Shown: piece after piece, positions 47,359-57,754 of the stretch
Position numbering within the stretch: position 1 is the first letter of the stretch
Layout: the number at the start of each line of letters is the position of its first letter
Assembly (NCBI GenBank): GCA_021325495.1
Contig: JAJPGZ010000013.1
Span: forward strand, 124,001 to 188,000
Origin: Spartobacteria bacterium
Lineage (GTDB): Bacteria > Verrucomicrobiota > Verrucomicrobiia > Chthoniobacterales > UBA10450
Length of the DNA: 64,000 bases
Direction of reading: 5' to 3'
Position numbers and translations under genes: made by a program
The notes under the pieces: generated by a model
Seen by the model: only the letters and a program-made list of their open reading frames with translations
Told to the model about the DNA's origin: nothing
Databases searched by the model: none

Positions 47359-48417
47359 ATGTCCCGCGAACAAATCCGTAAACTGACCGCGCTCTCCACC
47401 AGCGCTGGCTGAGCTTCCAAGCTGAGCCAACAGGCCCTGCGACAAGTTTTGCCGCAGCTACCCATTTCGTTGCGCAGTCGCGTGCTCGTAAACTCGAACA
47501 CGTTCGATGACGCCGGCGTTTATCGATTGGATCGACATCGTGCTCTCGTGCAAACCGTCGACTTCTTTACTCCCATCGTCGATGACCCGTTCGCCTACGG
47601 CCAAATCGCCGCCGCCAATTCGCTGTCTGATGTTTTCGCCATGGGCGGACGTCCCATCACCGCGCTCAACATCATGGGTTTCCCCGACGATCTTGTTCCG
47701 CCGGAAACGATCGCCGCCATCTTGCGCGGCGGACTGGCGAAAGCTTCCGAAGTCGATTGCGCAATCATCGGCGGACATTCCATTCGTAATCCGCAACCGA
47801 TTTACGGACTCGCTGTCACGGGAGTTGTCGATCTTCGGCACATCACCACCAACGCAAAAGCGCAACCGGGCGATTTGTTAGTCCTGACTAAACCACTTGG
47901 CACCGGCATCGCCACGACCGCGATTAAAAAAGGATTCGCATCGCGCACCCTCGAACGCCGCGTCGTTAGGTTCATGTCGCAAGTCAATTCCGTCGGCGCC
48001 GACCTGGCCGAGCGCGATCTCGTTCGCACCGCCACCGACATCACCGGCTACGGATTGATTGGCCACCTCACTTCGCTCTGTCGCGCCAGTCACGTTTCGG
48101 CCGATGTCGATCCAGACGCCGTTCCGATGATCAGCAATGAAATTGTCGATCTTATCGAACGCGGCTGCGTGCCCGGTGGATCGCGCGAAAATCTTTATGC
48201 CGTCACCGTCACGGTCGAGTGGAATAACACGAACGAGACACGGCAGATTCTCCTCGCCGACGCGCAAACCAGCGGCGGACTTCTTCTCTGCGTCGCCGAA
48301 GCAAAACTCGAAAAGGTCTTGTCGATCTTGCGCAAAGCACAAACGCCGTGCGCGAGTGTCATCGGCAAAATCGGGAAACGTCGCCGCGGCGGTCCGATCA
48401 TATGCATGACAAGATAA
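47359..48417 (+). CDS. selD: Selenide, water dikinase, itself a selenoprotein (UGA at codon 18)
   Basis: 352 residues if TGA 47410-47412 is read as Sec. The N-terminus is MSREQIRKLTALSTSAGU, then ASKLS. Sec sits where E. coli SelD has Cys17, and the catalytic Lys follows three residues later (U-A-S-K). The rest is typical AIR-synthase-like SelD: QTVDFFTPIVDDP, ANSLSDVFAMGG, IGGHSIRNPQPIYGLAVTG. It makes selenophosphate from selenide and ATP. The first 30 codons would be lost if TGA were taken as a stop. It overlaps selA by 16 bp. Motif A (47827, 48145, 48321) and B (47963) occur within. Confidence 0.93.
47437..47457 (+). promoter_or_regulatory. Candidate bacterial SECIS hairpin of selD
   Basis: CTGCG and CGCAG close the stem, followed inward by an A/C mismatch and CAA/TTG pairs, leaving a GTT apical loop 36 nt after the TGA. 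The loop is the same as in the SelW-like gene. Confidence 0.6.
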
Positions 48418-49760
48418 AAGCGGACCGGCGCCGGCAAATTCCCGCAGTTAACAAAGTGCTCGAGGCGCTCGATCATGTCGATCTTCCGCGTCCCGTTATC
48501 GTCGCCGTCGTTAGGCGAGAGCTTGCGGCGCTGCGCGAATCGGACCAGCTCGTTACCTTCGAAGACGTGTTCGATCACGTCATGCGCGCGTTGGATCGAC
48601 ATCTTCATTCGCGCCTGCAACCGGTGGTAAACGGCACCGGGGTTATTCTGCACACGAATTTTGGTCGCGCGCCATTGAGCGGAGCCGCCCGCGAATCCCT
48701 CGCTCAAATCGCGACAAGCTACAGCAATCTCGAGTTCGATCTCGTTTCCGGTCAGCGTGGCACTCGCGCGAATTATCTCGAAACGAACTTGTCGATCTTG
48801 TGTGAAGCCGAAGCCGCGACGGTGGTAAATAATTGCGCGGCCGCGCTCGTTCTCATCGCGACACACTTCGTCGCGAACAAATCCGAAGTCGTCATCTCGC
48901 GCGGCGAGCTTGTGCAAATCGGCGGCGGATTTCGTATCGGCGAAATCCTTGAAGCCAGCGGCGCGCGTCTGCGTGAAGTCGGCGCGACGAACAAAACCAC
49001 GCTTGCGGATTACTCGCGTGCGCTCGGTAAAGACGCGGCCATGATTCTTCGTGTTCACCGCAGCAATTTTTTCATGGAAGGTTTTGTCGATTCGCCTTCC
49101 CTGCGCGATCTCGCGGCGATGTCGCGCAAAAAACGTGTCCCGTTCGTTGTCGATCTTGGCAGCGGTCTGGTCGAGCCGTTGGAGTTGCTCGGAGACGAAA
49201 TCACGCCGGCTGCCGCGTTGCGCGATGGCGCCGATCTCGTTTGCTTCAGCGGCGACAAATTATTCGGCGGACCTCAAGCCGGGATCATTATCGGCCGCAA
49301 GAAGCTCGTTAGGGCGTTGAAACAACATCCGCTCTTTCGCGCCTTGCGTTGCGACAAGCTCACGCTCGTCGCCCTGCAAGCGACGGTCGATCTTCACCTC
49401 CGCGAATCGACATCCGAAATTCCCGCACTCGCTCTCATCAAGATCGACAAGGACGAATTGCGCGGTCGCGCGGCCAATATCATCACGCGCGTGCGCGGTT
49501 TGCCCGCGCAAATCAACGTCGGTCGCGGCGTGGTGAAATCCGGTGGCGGCACGTCGCCGCGCGCGGTCATTCCATCAGTCACCATCGACATCGCGCCGGA
49601 AGACTTTTCGCCTAACGAATTCGCGTCACGCCTGCGCGCACAAACGCCGCCCGTCGTCGGCTACATCGCGCAAGGCGCGTTCAAGCTCGACCTGCGCACG
49701 ATTTTTCCCGAGCAAGACGACATCGTGGTCGATGCCATTCGCGCGGCTTGCACCGCGTGA
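48402..49760 (+). CDS. selA: L-seryl-tRNA(Sec) selenium transferase
   Basis: 452 residues from ATG 48402. The N-terminal helical domain (RQIPAVNKVLEAL) binds tRNA. GTGVILHTNFGRAPLS and NCAAALVLIATHF are conserved, and Lys286 in FSGDKLFGGPQAG binds PLP. It converts Ser-tRNA-Sec to Sec-tRNA-Sec and works as a large ring oligomer in the cytoplasm. It starts within selD and its stop overlaps the selB GTG, indicating an operon. Many motif A copies lie inside (48477, 48791, 49149, 49386, 49440). Confidence 0.95.
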   Translation: MHDKIKADRRRQIPAVNKVLEALDHVDLPRPVIVAVVRRELAALRESDQLVTFEDVFDHVMRALDRHLHSRLQPVVNGTGVILHTNFGRAPLSGAARESLAQIATSYSNLEFDLVSGQRGTRANYLETNLSILCEAEAATVVNNCAAALVLIATHFVANKSEVVISRGELVQIGGGFRIGEILEASGARLREVGATNKTTLADYSRALGKDAAMILRVHRSNFFMEGFVDSPSLRDLAAMSRKKRVPFVVDLGSGLVEPLELLGDEITPAAALRDGADLVCFSGDKLFGGPQAGIIIGRKKLVRALKQHPLFRALRCDKLTLVALQATVDLHLRESTSEIPALALIKIDKDELRGRAANIITRVRGLPAQINVGRGVVKSGGGTSPRAVIPSVTIDIAPEDFSPNEFASRLRAQTPPVVGYIAQGAFKLDLRTIFPEQDDIVVDAIRAACTA

Positions 49761-51661
49761 ACGTACGTCACTACATCATCGCGACCGCCGGTCACGTCGA
49801 TCACGGCAAGAGCTCGTTAGTCAAAGCGCTCACCGGCACCGATCCCGATCGTTTGCCGGAAGAGAAGGCGCGCCAGATCACGATCGACCTCGGCTTCGCC
49901 GAACTGAAACTCGAGGACGACATTCACGCGGCGATTGTCGATGTACCGGGCCACGAAGATTTCGTTCGTAACATGATCGCCGGCGTCGGCTCAATCGATC
50001 TCGCGCTTCTCGTCGTCGCCGCCGACGACGGCTGGATGCCGCAAACTGAGGAACATTTGCAAATACTCGAATATCTCGGCGTCAAACGCGCCGTCGTTTG
50101 CCTAACGAAGATCGACATCGGCGATGCCGACGTCGCCGAGAAAAGTATTCGAAACGAATTGCGCGAAACTTCATTTGCCGATGCGACGATCATCCGGACA
50201 TCGTTAGGCGATCAATCGTCGATTGCGAAGTTGAAGGAAGTCATCGCGGCTGCGTTATCCGAAATCGAACCGCAACGCGATATCGGCAAACCGCGTCTGT
50301 GTGTCGATCGCGCTTTCACATTGCACGGAATCGGAGCCGTCGTGACCGGTACGCTGACCGACGGCGTGTTACGTCGGAGGGACAAAATCGTAGTGCAGCC
50401 GCGCGGCGCGAATGCGCGGATTCGTTCGCTGCAAACGCACGGAGAAGATGTCGATCTTGCCACGCCCGGCACGCGGGTCGCGCTGAATCTTCCGGATCTC
50501 ACCGCGAAATCCGATGTGTCGCGCGGCGATGTCATCAGCTTGGGCGATTTCATTCCCGCGAATGTAATCGATGCGATGCTGCGAATGTCGCCGCGTTTGC
50601 CCCGCGACCTCACGCTTAAATCCGGCGCGACGATCCATCTGCATCACGGCGCGGCGCGCGTGCGCGCGAAAATTATTTTGCGCAGTTGCGCAGCGTTGCA
50701 TCGCGGAGAGGAAGCGCAGGCACAATTGCGTTTACACGCGCCGCTGTTCGCTTTCATCGGCGATCGCTTCGTTATTCGCGATGCGTCGGAACAACACACG
50801 ATCGCCGGCGGCGTGATTTTGAATGTGGGCGACGAACGCACCGACCCGGAATGGCTCGCCGTGCGTGCGCGCGGAATGAACAATGTCGATCTTGTCGTCG
50901 CCTCCGAATTGCAGCATCGAACGTGGGGGATGCGTTCCGATCTTCTGCGACATTCACGCTTCAGCGCCGCCGAAATTTCCGCGGCTTTGCAACGGCTCGC
51001 CGAACGCGACGAAGTTTTTCTCGCGGCGGATGTCGCGGTTGAAATCGGCACATGGAAGAAAGCGCGCGCACGCGCACTCGATGCGATCGACCGCTTTCAC
51101 GCGGCCCAACCGGATCGTAGCGGAATCGAATTGAGCGATTTGCGCGCGCATCTTGGCGATGTCGTCCCAGTGATTGTCGATCTTGTCATTGTCGATCTTG
51201 CGCACAACGAAGGCGTGCAAGCGGGATCGACCATTGCGCGACGTTCTCATCGCGCGGCGTTGTCGTCGCAATTGCGCGCAATGGCCGACAAGATCGCGAA
51301 AAGTCTTTCGACGTTCGATCCGCCGAATCGCAAAGAAATCGAAATCGACGAGGCACATCGCAAAGCGCTCCGTTTTTTGATCGAGCACGGCGACGTCGCG
51401 GAAATTTCCCGGGAGGTTGCGATGGCGCGAAAAACTTTCGAGGAGATCAAAACGCGCGCGATCGATTTCATTAAAACGCGTGGCGGCGCGACTGTGAGCG
51501 AATTGCGACAAGCGCTCGGCAGCTCGCGCCGCGTGATCGTTCCGTTTTTGGAATTGTTAGATCGACAAGGTGTGACGCGGCGAATTGGAGATCGGCGCGT
51601 GCTCGCGCCGCAATTCGATCACGCTAAATTAAACGATGCCTCACGCGCGCATCGCAACTGA
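49757..51661 (+). CDS. selB: Selenocysteine-specific elongation factor
   Basis: 634 residues from GTG 49757, overlapping the selA TGA. GTPase motifs: G1 [10 protein letters not shown]3 DVPGHEDF and G4 LTKID. The elongation-factor beta barrels are followed by C-terminal winged helices (for example [25 protein letters not shown]), which would bind the SECIS hairpin. It delivers Sec-tRNA to UGA codons. An upstream TTG at 49748 is possible. [12 protein letters not shown] near residues 473-484 comes from two tandem motif A copies. It overlaps the next gene by 26 bp. Confidence 0.95.
   Translation: MNVRHYIIATAGHVDHGKSSLVKALTGTDPDRLPEEKARQITIDLGFAELKLEDDIHAAIVDVPGHEDFVRNMIAGVGSIDLALLVVAADDGWMPQTEEHLQILEYLGVKRAVVCLTKIDIGDADVAEKSIRNELRETSFADATIIRTSLGDQSSIAKLKEVIAAALSEIEPQRDIGKPRLCVDRAFTLHGIGAVVTGTLTDGVLRRRDKIVVQPRGANARIRSLQTHGEDVDLATPGTRVALNLPDLTAKSDVSRGDVISLGDFIPANVIDAMLRMSPRLPRDLTLKSGATIHLHHGAARVRAKIILRSCAALHRGEEAQAQLRLHAPLFAFIGDRFVIRDASEQHTIAGGVILNVGDERTDPEWLAVRARGMNNVDLVVASELQHRTWGMRSDLLRHSRFSAAEISAALQRLAERDEVFLAADVAVEIGTWKKARARALDAIDRFHAAQPDRSGIELSDLRAHLGDVVPVIVDLVIVDLAHNEGVQAGSTIARRSHRAALSSQLRAMADKIAKSLSTFDPPNRKEIEIDEAHRKALRFLIEHGDVAEISREVAMARKTFEEIKTRAIDFIKTRGGATVSELRQALGSSRRVIVPFLELLDRQGVTRRIGDRRVLAPQFDHAKLNDASRAHRN
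51175..51200 (+). repeat. Tandem motif A pair inside selB
   Basis: ATTGTCGATCTTG occurs twice with 15 bp period (cores at 51176 and 51191), read as [10 protein letters not shown]. Confidence 0.85.
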
Positions 51662-54644
51662 ACCAACGCGCGCGCGGATTTTGCTTCACCTCGGCAGCTC
51701 GCCGGCCGATGCATGGGAGGCAGTAATCGCGCCGTGGTTCGAGTCGGTCGCGAACAAAGCATTGACGGAACAACGGCCGATCGCGGTGGTCACACCGCAT
51801 TCCGCGCTGGCGTATTTCTTCCGAAGCGAATTGTTAAATCGTGGCATTTCGCTTCTCGGAGTGAAATTCCTCTTGCCGCCGCACCTGCGTGAAATGCTGG
51901 TCGCACCGCGCGGCTTACGTGTGCCATTGCGCGAGCATTTACGGTTGTTGTTAGGCGCGGCGGCGGATGATTTCGTGCGCGAACACGCGGGGGATGATGA
52001 ATCGCCGGGAGTGCTCGTCGCGAGATCGGTCGCGCGCGATCCGGACAGTTTTTTGCGCGCGCTCGATCAGCTCTCCGCCGCCGGCGCGGATTTGCGCGAG
52101 CTCGAATCGGAAACTTTGCGCGAGATCGCCGCGCGATTTGAGAAATCGACACGCGATCTTGGTTTCACATTTGGACATGAAGCAGACCGCGCCATCGCAA
52201 AAGAGCCGGAGCCGGTGTTCGCGAATTTGTTGATCGCCGGATTCGATAGCGCGCATTCATCGCTTTGGCCACTGCTGCGCGGCGCGGCCCTGAGCGCGAG
52301 CGAAGCGACGATTGTCTTGAACGATCCGCGCGATGAAGCGCGCGACATCGATGAAACGTGGGTGGCGACGTGGGAAGAAACATTCGGGGCCGGGCAACCG
52401 ATTCCGGCGACCGATACAAGATCGACATCTTCCTTTGCCGAGCTGCTGGCGCAGCCGGCCCGAGGAACGAAACGAAAAGCGCCGCGGCCTAACGACAACA
52501 TGCACTTCGTGATGGCGCGCGACACCACCGAACAAGCGCGCGCGATTGCGGCATTGACGGTGGCATTCTTGAGCGAAAGGGCCTGTGAACGCGTTGGCAT
52601 TTTACTTCCAGGACCGAGCGCGCTCGCACGACTCGTGGCCGCGCAACTCGAGCAGCTCGACATTCCGCATAACGACAATATCGCGCATCCGCTCCGCGGC
52701 GTGTTCGACGACGAAGAATGGCGCGCGTGGATTCAATTGCAGCGACAGCCGCGGCTCGGCGCGCTGTTGCGCTTCTTGAAACAATCGAACGCCGCGCTGA
52801 AGTGGTTCGAGCCGCTGCCGCTGCGGACGATCGAAGACAAACTCAAACGCGCGTGCGGCGACATTCTCATCAATGCGGTCGATGTGTTGCAAAAATATTG
52901 TGCGCGCCGAACTGATGACGCGATCCACACCGACATCGCCGCCGGTCTGGGCAAGATTGAATTTTTGCCCGAGCGCGCGCCGTTCGCGGATTTGTTGAAA
53001 GAGACATTGTCGATCTTGCGCGCGTTGGAATGGAGCGAGCGCGCGGCTGAGCTCGAACGTTTGTCGCGCGATTGGGCTGAAAATTTCACCGCGAAAATTT
53101 CGCGCGAGAATTTCCTGCGTTGGCTGAACGATCTTTTCGCCGAGTCTTCACTCGAGCGCGACGAACAGGGCGATAATCCCTACGCGCGCGTGCAGCTGCT
53201 GCGGTACGATCAGGCCGAAAACCAGAATTGGTCGCATGTTATTTTCGCCGGACTGAATGAAGGGGTCTGGCCGCCGCGCGATGATGAGGCGCCGTTCTTG
53301 CCGGATGAGGCAATCGATGCGCTGAACAAGCGTAACAAATCGGCGAGCCGTTTCGGTGAAGGCCCGCGCGTGATGCGCGACGGCAGCGCGCTCTGTCTCG
53401 GCGCGCGTGAACGGCGCGCGATGTCGTTGCGAGAACTTTTGAACACAATCGAGTGCACGACACGAAGCATCGGCGTGACCGCGGAATTGTACACGCACAC
53501 GCCGCGCGAACAGACGATCAATCCGAGCGAATTTTACGCGCAGCTTTTTTTCCGCGCGCGCGGCGAAGCGTTGTCGCAGACACAGATCGCGCAATTGCAC
53601 ACACAAACACAACGCTGGCTCGCGCAGCAGGAGTTTTTGCGACCGTGCGAAAGGGAAGATGTCGATCTTGCGCAAACGTCGCGGGCATATTCGATACGGC
53701 GTGGCGATGCGCCATTCGGCGAATACGAATTCGCGTTTCGAGGAAACGCGCCGCCGCAGAAACAGGCGGAAATGTCCGCGACTGATTTGGCAAACGCGTT
53801 ACAACGTCCGGCGCTCGTCTGGATGAAAACATTTCTCGGAGTGCAGGCGGAGGAATTACTGGGCGGTTCGTGGAACCTTGCCACCGGCCAATGGGTGCAC
53901 CGCTGGCTGGCAAGAATTGGAGCTGACTCGCGCGAAAACCGTTTCGTTCCGCGCTTGCCTAACGAACAGATGCTCGAGCGCGTCCTGTCGGCGGCGGATC
54001 ATTTTCGCGAAAGGATATTGTCGATCTTGCGCGAATGCGGGCGGCCGTTGCCGGATTGGTGGACATCGGGATGGCAAAATGCGCGGCATTTGGCCGAGAA
54101 ATTCGCGAGAGAGATCGCGAAGATCGACAATTACTCTTTGCTCGCTACGGAATGGGAACTCGATTCGCCGCACATTATCGCCCTAACAAACGGCAATGAA
54201 TTGCGTGTGCGCGGCCGGGTGGATTTAATTCTGGCCGACGCGGCGAAGCCGACGCGATGGTGGATCGTCGATTACAAAACCGGCGAAGCGCGTCCGCTTA
54301 AAGCCGCCGATTTACAGAAACAGTTGGGCCGCGGCGACGGAATTCAGATTTGCATTTATCTACTCGCGCTGCGGGAACGCGCGCCGGAAATGTTCGCGAG
54401 TTTGCTTCCGCGCAGCAGCGAACTCGCGCCGCAAGTCTCGGGCGACGATGTCGGAGCGCAGAGCGAAATCTGGAATGAGCTCGCGCGCATGCAGCGAACC
54501 GGCGTGTTCGGAATGCTGGGCGAATTGCGCTCGGAATTTAAATTCACCGGGACTTATCCGCTCGCGACCATCGCGATCGAGCGCGAATTGCTGCAACAAA
54601 AATGGGAGCGAACGCATCCGGCGTTCGCGCGGCCGCGCAAATAA
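51636..54644 (+). CDS. addB: AddB-like helicase-nuclease subunit with PD-(D/E)XK domain
   Basis: 1002 residues. The N-terminal part is UvrD-like but degenerate in Walker A (LLHLGSSPADAWEAV), as in AddB-type subunits. Motifs resembling a helicase core follow (HVIFAGLNEGVWPPRDDEAPFLPD). The C-terminal nuclease has the RecB-type site VRGRVDLILADAAKP ... WIVDYKTGEARPL. I do not see the clustered cysteines of a 4Fe-4S AddB. Together with the next gene, whose ATG overlaps this stop (TAATG), it would process double-strand breaks for recombination. Annotated elsewhere as PD-(D/E)XK nuclease family protein. Confidence 0.8.
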   Translation: MPHARIATEPTRARILLHLGSSPADAWEAVIAPWFESVANKALTEQRPIAVVTPHSALAYFFRSELLNRGISLLGVKFLLPPHLREMLVAPRGLRVPLREHLRLLLGAAADDFVREHAGDDESPGVLVARSVARDPDSFLRALDQLSAAGADLRELESETLREIAARFEKSTRDLGFTFGHEADRAIAKEPEPVFANLLIAGFDSAHSSLWPLLRGAALSASEATIVLNDPRDEARDIDETWVATWEETFGAGQPIPATDTRSTSSFAELLAQPARGTKRKAPRPNDNMHFVMARDTTEQARAIAALTVAFLSERACERVGILLPGPSALARLVAAQLEQLDIPHNDNIAHPLRGVFDDEEWRAWIQLQRQPRLGALLRFLKQSNAALKWFEPLPLRTIEDKLKRACGDILINAVDVLQKYCARRTDDAIHTDIAAGLGKIEFLPERAPFADLLKETLSILRALEWSERAAELERLSRDWAENFTAKISRENFLRWLNDLFAESSLERDEQGDNPYARVQLLRYDQAENQNWSHVIFAGLNEGVWPPRDDEAPFLPDEAIDALNKRNKSASRFGEGPRVMRDGSALCLGARERRAMSLRELLNTIECTTRSIGVTAELYTHTPREQTINPSEFYAQLFFRARGEALSQTQIAQLHTQTQRWLAQQEFLRPCEREDVDLAQTSRAYSIRRGDAPFGEYEFAFRGNAPPQKQAEMSATDLANALQRPALVWMKTFLGVQAEELLGGSWNLATGQWVHRWLARIGADSRENRFVPRLPNEQMLERVLSAADHFRERILSILRECGRPLPDWWTSGWQNARHLAEKFAREIAKIDNYSLLATEWELDSPHIIALTNGNELRVRGRVDLILADAAKPTRWWIVDYKTGEARPLKAADLQKQLGRGDGIQICIYLLALRERAPEMFASLLPRSSELAPQVSGDDVGAQSEIWNELARMQRTGVFGMLGELRSEFKFTGTYPLATIAIERELLQQKWERTHPAFARPRK

Positions 54645-57600
54645 TGGACGCGCATCCTGTCGATCAAACCGAACGCGAGCGGTTCGCGCGCGAACTCGAA
54701 CGTAATTTTTCTGTGATCGCGGCCGCGGGCGCCGGCAAAACAACTGCGATCACCGACCGCATCGTCGAGATCGCGCGGCGAAAACCGGATTGGCTGTCGC
54801 GCCTGGTCGTCGTCACTTTTACAAATCGCGCCGCCGACGAAATGCAGCAGCGTGCGCGGCAGCGAATTTTCGAAGCGCGCTTGCCGCTTGAAACGCTCAC
54901 CGCTTTCAATCGCGCGTTCTTTGGCACGATCCACAGCTTCTGCACGAAGCTCTTAAGCGCGCACGGACATCATCTCGGCCTGCCGTCGCGACTGGAGTTG
55001 ATCAGCGACGACGACGAGTTGTGGACAGATTTTGTGCAACGGACGGATTCGTTAGGCGAAACGCTCGCGCCGGAAAATAGACGCGCGTTATTTCGTTACG
55101 CGCAATTGCGCGATGTGATGGAACTGGGCCGGCGCGGCAATTTGCCGCTGCAACTCGAGCACCGCGAAGTTGATTGCCCGCCGATTGTCGATCTTGCGCG
55201 ATTGCGAAATTATCCCGCGCGCGCCAATCCGAACCGGATCGAAGCGATGAAGGTCGCGCTCGCGGATTGGGAGGAACGATATAAAAGCGACGCCGACTTT
55301 GTTCCGCTGATCGAGTGCACGGCCACGGGAAAGTTCGGCGAATTGTGGGAAGAAACGTTTCGCGAGTTCAATGATTGGCTGAGTTGTTGCGCGCTGAAAC
55401 TGGCGGCGGAAGTGCAGGCGAAGTATCGCCGCTTTCGCGCGGAACGCGGCGCGGTCACGTTCGACGATCAGATCGCATTGACGCTGGAGCTCACGCGCGT
55501 GCCGGAAGTGATCGCGCGCATTCGGGCGAAAGATTTCATCGTCATTCTCGATGAAGCGCAGGATACCGATCCGCAGCAGTTTTCGATTTTGACGGAAATC
55601 ACGCGGCCGGTGAGTGCGAACGGCGATTGGTTGCAAGATCGACAATCGCCACCGCGCGCCGGTCGGTTTTGCATGGTCGGCGATTTCCAGCAGTCGATTT
55701 ACAAGGACCGCGCCGACCTCGCGCAATATCAGCGCGTGCACGACGCGCTCATCACCAGCGACGCGGGCGAGGAGTTGCGATTTTCGGTGACGTTTCGCCT
55801 CGACGATAAACAAGTCGAATTCGTTAACGAATGTTTTCGCGAAATCCTGGACGCGGAAGGCCAGGTCGGATTCATCGAATTGAGCGCGCGGCCGGAGCGA
55901 TTGCCTGGACAAGTCGTTAGGCTGGAGATTGCGCCGGAAATTCGTGAGGATGCGACCGAGACCGAGAAGGTGCGCGCGGAAGCGAACGAGCTGGCGCGAT
56001 GGATTGCGAAAACCGGCCGCGACAATTTACGGGCGCGTTCGTGGGAGCAGGTCGCGATCTTGTGTCCGCGCCGAAAATGGTTTCGGCCGATCGCCGAGGC
56101 TTTGCGCAAGATCGACATCGACTCGCAAATTCAATCGGAGACGGATGTGAAAGCGGACAGCCCGGCGCACGCGTGGTTCACGGCGTTGATCACAATCATG
56201 ACGCAACCGCGGGGCGCGTTCGAAATCGTGGGCGTGTTGCGAGAAGTGTTCGGGATTTCGGATCAGGATCTCGCTGTCTTCACGCGCGGCAACGGCGAAC
56301 GTTTGCAAATTCAAACGCCGACCGGCGGAAGAGATGCTGTGACGGCGATTGTCGATCTTCTGGCGCAGGTCCACGGCGAGATCGCAGACAAACCGTTGTT
56401 TACCGCGGTGCGCCGCATGGTCGAGGCAACGCATTTGCGAGAGCGACTGCGCACATTGCCGGCGGAAGATTTCGAAGAACTCGAGGCGGAACTTGATGAG
56501 CTGTTGCAATCAGCGGCGGCGGCCGAAGCTGACGGCGCGACGCTGGAGGAGTTCGCGGAATTATTGCGTGCAAATTTTACAAGCGAACGCGAGGCGCGCG
56601 TTCCGCGGCAGGGCGCGATTCAACTCATTACCTGCCAGAAATCGAAGGGACTGGAGTGGGACGCAGTGGTTGTTCCATTTTTCTCGCGCCAGGTTTACAC
56701 GAGCGACGATATTTTTCCGCGGATCATCGGCGTGCCAGGCGGACAGCGCGCCATCGTCGCTTTCAGCAACGCCGATGTGCCGGCGGAAATGAAAGAGACG
56801 TTGAAGCAAGCGCAGCTGCACGAATGGGAGCGATTGCTTTACGTCGCGCTCACGCGCGCACGCCACACGCTCGTGCTGGCGACCGATCACGCGTTGTTCG
56901 CGAAACGCGATGGATCCGCGCACAGCGATTCGATAACGACATGGTTCCGCGCCGGTCGCGATGGGATAAACGAGCCGCGCCTAACGAGTCTTGAATTTGA
57001 GCCGAGTGCCGATGAATCGACGCGCCTGCACCAGTTGCGTAAAGCCACGGCGGAGATCGAGGCGCAGCAGTTTGTCTTTTTTCCAGAAGGGCAATTGTCT
57101 TCTGGACGAAATTGCGCGGCGAAATTTCCGCGGCGTCTTTTTCCGAGCAGCATGACGGCGGCGAGACCGGCGATCCGGCGCACGGGCGCGGATGTGCGGA
57201 AGGAAGTGGAACGGGAATTTCGCGCGGCGACATTGCCGAGCGCCGCGACGCGTTATGGGGTGTGGTGGCACGAATTCGTGCAGCGAATTCCTTGGAGCGG
57301 CGAGCGCGCGAGGTGGGACGAAGTTTTTTCCGCAGCGTTGCGCGATTCGCCTGATCGTGGTCGATCGACCCGGGAGTGGGAGAAATTGCGCAAGCGCGTC
57401 ACCCAACTCCGCGATTTTCCGGCGAAGTTTTCAAGTGATGGCGTGATTGCGCATGCGGAGATGCCGTTAATGTGGCGGGCGAGTGCGCAGAGCTGCCTCG
57501 AAGGAGTTGTCGATCTTGCGTTGGTTGCGGCCGCGGAAAAAAAATGGTTCCTGCTCGATTGGAAGACGAACGAAATTACTTCCGACAAGATCGACAATCT

Positions 57601-57754
57601 GCGCGCGCATTATTTGCCGCAGATCGCGGCCTACTGGCGAGCTGTCACTGCGATGACGCAGACATCAGCCGTCGCGTCGATTTATTCGACGGCGCTGGGC
57701 GAGTTTGTGATTTACGGCAACGATGAGCTCGCGGCCGCCGAGATGCCGCTCTAG
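54644..57754 (+). CDS. addA: AddA-like UvrD-family helicase-nuclease
   Basis: 1036 residues from ATG 54644. Superfamily 1A helicase motifs: Ia/I SVIAAAGAGKTTAITDRI, TFTNRAADEMQQRA, DEAQDTDPQQF (motif II), GDFQQSIYKDRADLAQYQ (III), TCQKSKGLEWDAVVVPFF (V) and RLLYVALTRARHTLVLA (VI). The C-terminal RecB-like nuclease has CLEGVVDLALV ... FLLDWKTNE. It is the motor subunit of an AddAB/RecBCD-type enzyme that resects DNA ends until it meets a recombination hotspot word. The stop shares a CTAG with the convergent ino1 stop. LQDRQSPP before motif III comes from a motif A copy at 55635. Confidence 0.88.
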   Translation: MDAHPVDQTERERFARELERNFSVIAAAGAGKTTAITDRIVEIARRKPDWLSRLVVVTFTNRAADEMQQRARQRIFEARLPLETLTAFNRAFFGTIHSFCTKLLSAHGHHLGLPSRLELISDDDELWTDFVQRTDSLGETLAPENRRALFRYAQLRDVMELGRRGNLPLQLEHREVDCPPIVDLARLRNYPARANPNRIEAMKVALADWEERYKSDADFVPLIECTATGKFGELWEETFREFNDWLSCCALKLAAEVQAKYRRFRAERGAVTFDDQIALTLELTRVPEVIARIRAKDFIVILDEAQDTDPQQFSILTEITRPVSANGDWLQDRQSPPRAGRFCMVGDFQQSIYKDRADLAQYQRVHDALITSDAGEELRFSVTFRLDDKQVEFVNECFREILDAEGQVGFIELSARPERLPGQVVRLEIAPEIREDATETEKVRAEANELARWIAKTGRDNLRARSWEQVAILCPRRKWFRPIAEALRKIDIDSQIQSETDVKADSPAHAWFTALITIMTQPRGAFEIVGVLREVFGISDQDLAVFTRGNGERLQIQTPTGGRDAVTAIVDLLAQVHGEIADKPLFTAVRRMVEATHLRERLRTLPAEDFEELEAELDELLQSAAAAEADGATLEEFAELLRANFTSEREARVPRQGAIQLITCQKSKGLEWDAVVVPFFSRQVYTSDDIFPRIIGVPGGQRAIVAFSNADVPAEMKETLKQAQLHEWERLLYVALTRARHTLVLATDHALFAKRDGSAHSDSITTWFRAGRDGINEPRLTSLEFEPSADESTRLHQLRKATAEIEAQQFVFFPEGQLSSGRNCAAKFPRRLFPSSMTAARPAIRRTGADVRKEVEREFRAATLPSAATRYGVWWHEFVQRIPWSGERARWDEVFSAALRDSPDRGRSTREWEKLRKRVTQLRDFPAKFSSDGVIAHAEMPLMWRASAQSCLEGVVDLALVAAAEKKWFLLDWKTNEITSDKIDNLRAHYLPQIAAYWRAVTAMTQTSAVASIYSTALGEFVIYGNDELAAAEMPL

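Noticed and set aside
47043-47381. Open frame across the SelW-like gene, tRNA-Sec and selD start
   Set aside because: It crosses the tRNA and conflicts with the well-supported genes in other frames.
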